A stretch of 64,000 nucleotides of DNA from Paenibacillus thalictri (GTDB taxonomy: Bacteria; Bacillota; Bacilli; Paenibacillales; NBRC-103111). The position numbers were made by a program, and so were the translations under genes. The stretch is taken from positions 62,001 to 126,000 of the forward strand of contig NZ_SIRE01000009.1 in NCBI RefSeq assembly GCF_004307995.1, in the 5' to 3' direction. The notes under the pieces were generated by a model. It ran no database searches. It was not told the origin of the DNA and worked only from the letters and a program-made list of their open reading frames with translations. Numbering within the stretch: position 1 is the stretch's first letter; each line of letters starts with the position of its first letter. Of this stretch, positions 63,943-64,000 are shown piece by piece.

Positions 63943-64000
63943 ATGAATACGAGTCAATTTGCCGCGGGACGCGATTTTCTAAATGAAACGGTACAGCACT
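63943..64000 (+). CDS. Start of a gene leaving the window
   Basis: ATG with GAAGGTGAAG just upstream opens a frame MNTSQFAAGRDFLNETVQH that runs off the end. It is divergent from the PhyH-like gene. A regulator would be usual here, but 19 residues are too few to assign. Confidence 0.5.
   Translation, partial: MNTSQFAAGRDFLNETVQH

Noticed and set aside
1..64000. tRNA, rRNA, CRISPR arrays, insertion sequences and phage genes
   Set aside because: I looked for their typical patterns (clover-leaf ends, regular spacers, transposase motifs, terminal repeats) and saw none.

Overview
The window looks like chromosomal DNA of a Paenibacillus-like member of the Bacillota. The evidence is strong AGGAGG-type ribosome sites, several TTG starts, three LplB/YtcP/lipoprotein sugar-uptake cassettes plus a fourth CUT1 cassette with a YesM/YesN two-component pair, and many membrane-anchored AraC sensors. 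There are also an ECF sigma/anti-sigma pair of the Sigma_reg type and a PadR/DUF2812 pair. I see no rRNA, tRNA, CRISPR array, insertion sequence or prophage.

Layout. 1-967 is the start of a membrane sensor that leaves the window (minus strand). 1332-9056 (minus) is one transport and sensing operon: two permeases, a binding lipoprotein, a YesM-type kinase, a YesN-type regulator and an alpha/beta esterase. A TTTAGTTGATCAACTAAA palindrome sits at its promoter. 9301-11551 (minus) holds a PL5-type alginate-lyase-family protein and a medium-chain dehydrogenase, with a divergent AraC regulator at 11676. 12756-19591 (plus) is a second cassette: a five-bladed-propeller glycosidase-like protein, LplB-type and YtcP-type permeases, a lipoprotein and an AraC sensor broken by a one-base frameshift. 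19617-25421 is mixed: a 2H phosphoesterase-like protein, a metallophosphoesterase, GlpP, the ECF sigma operon and PadR/DUF2812.

25553-31325 holds a beta-glucuronidase/GPH symporter operon, its divergent AraC regulator and an iron-type alcohol dehydrogenase. 31575-32099 is a small exported repeat protein. 32446-44208 (plus) is a third cassette: AraC sensor, lipoprotein, two permeases, a Gfo/Idh/MocA oxidoreductase and a giant heparinase-II/III-like enzyme with nested binding modules. 44356-49525 is a gentisate (3-hydroxybenzoate type) degradation locus with a divergent IclR regulator. 49750-59573 (plus) is a fourth cassette, paralogous to the second: AraC sensor, two permeases, a lipoprotein and a large two-beta-helix carbohydrate-active protein. 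59821-64000 holds an AraC regulator, an FAD oxidoreductase, a phytanoyl-CoA-dioxygenase-like enzyme and the first codons of another gene.

How it works together. Four importers, each with its own sensor/regulator, are interleaved with enzymes whose families act mainly on acidic sugars: PL5, heparinase II/III, GH28-like and beta-glucuronidase. I infer a genomic island for scavenging uronate-containing plant, algal or animal glycans, with a separate aromatic-acid pathway embedded in it. The items most worth a second look are the frameshifted AraC sensor, whose in-window paralogue shows the intact reading, the nested-module heparinase-like enzyme, the two-helix GH28-like fusion, the DinB-fold candidate maleylpyruvate isomerase, the FAD/PhyH/AraC cluster, and a stem-loop repeat found twice between convergent genes.
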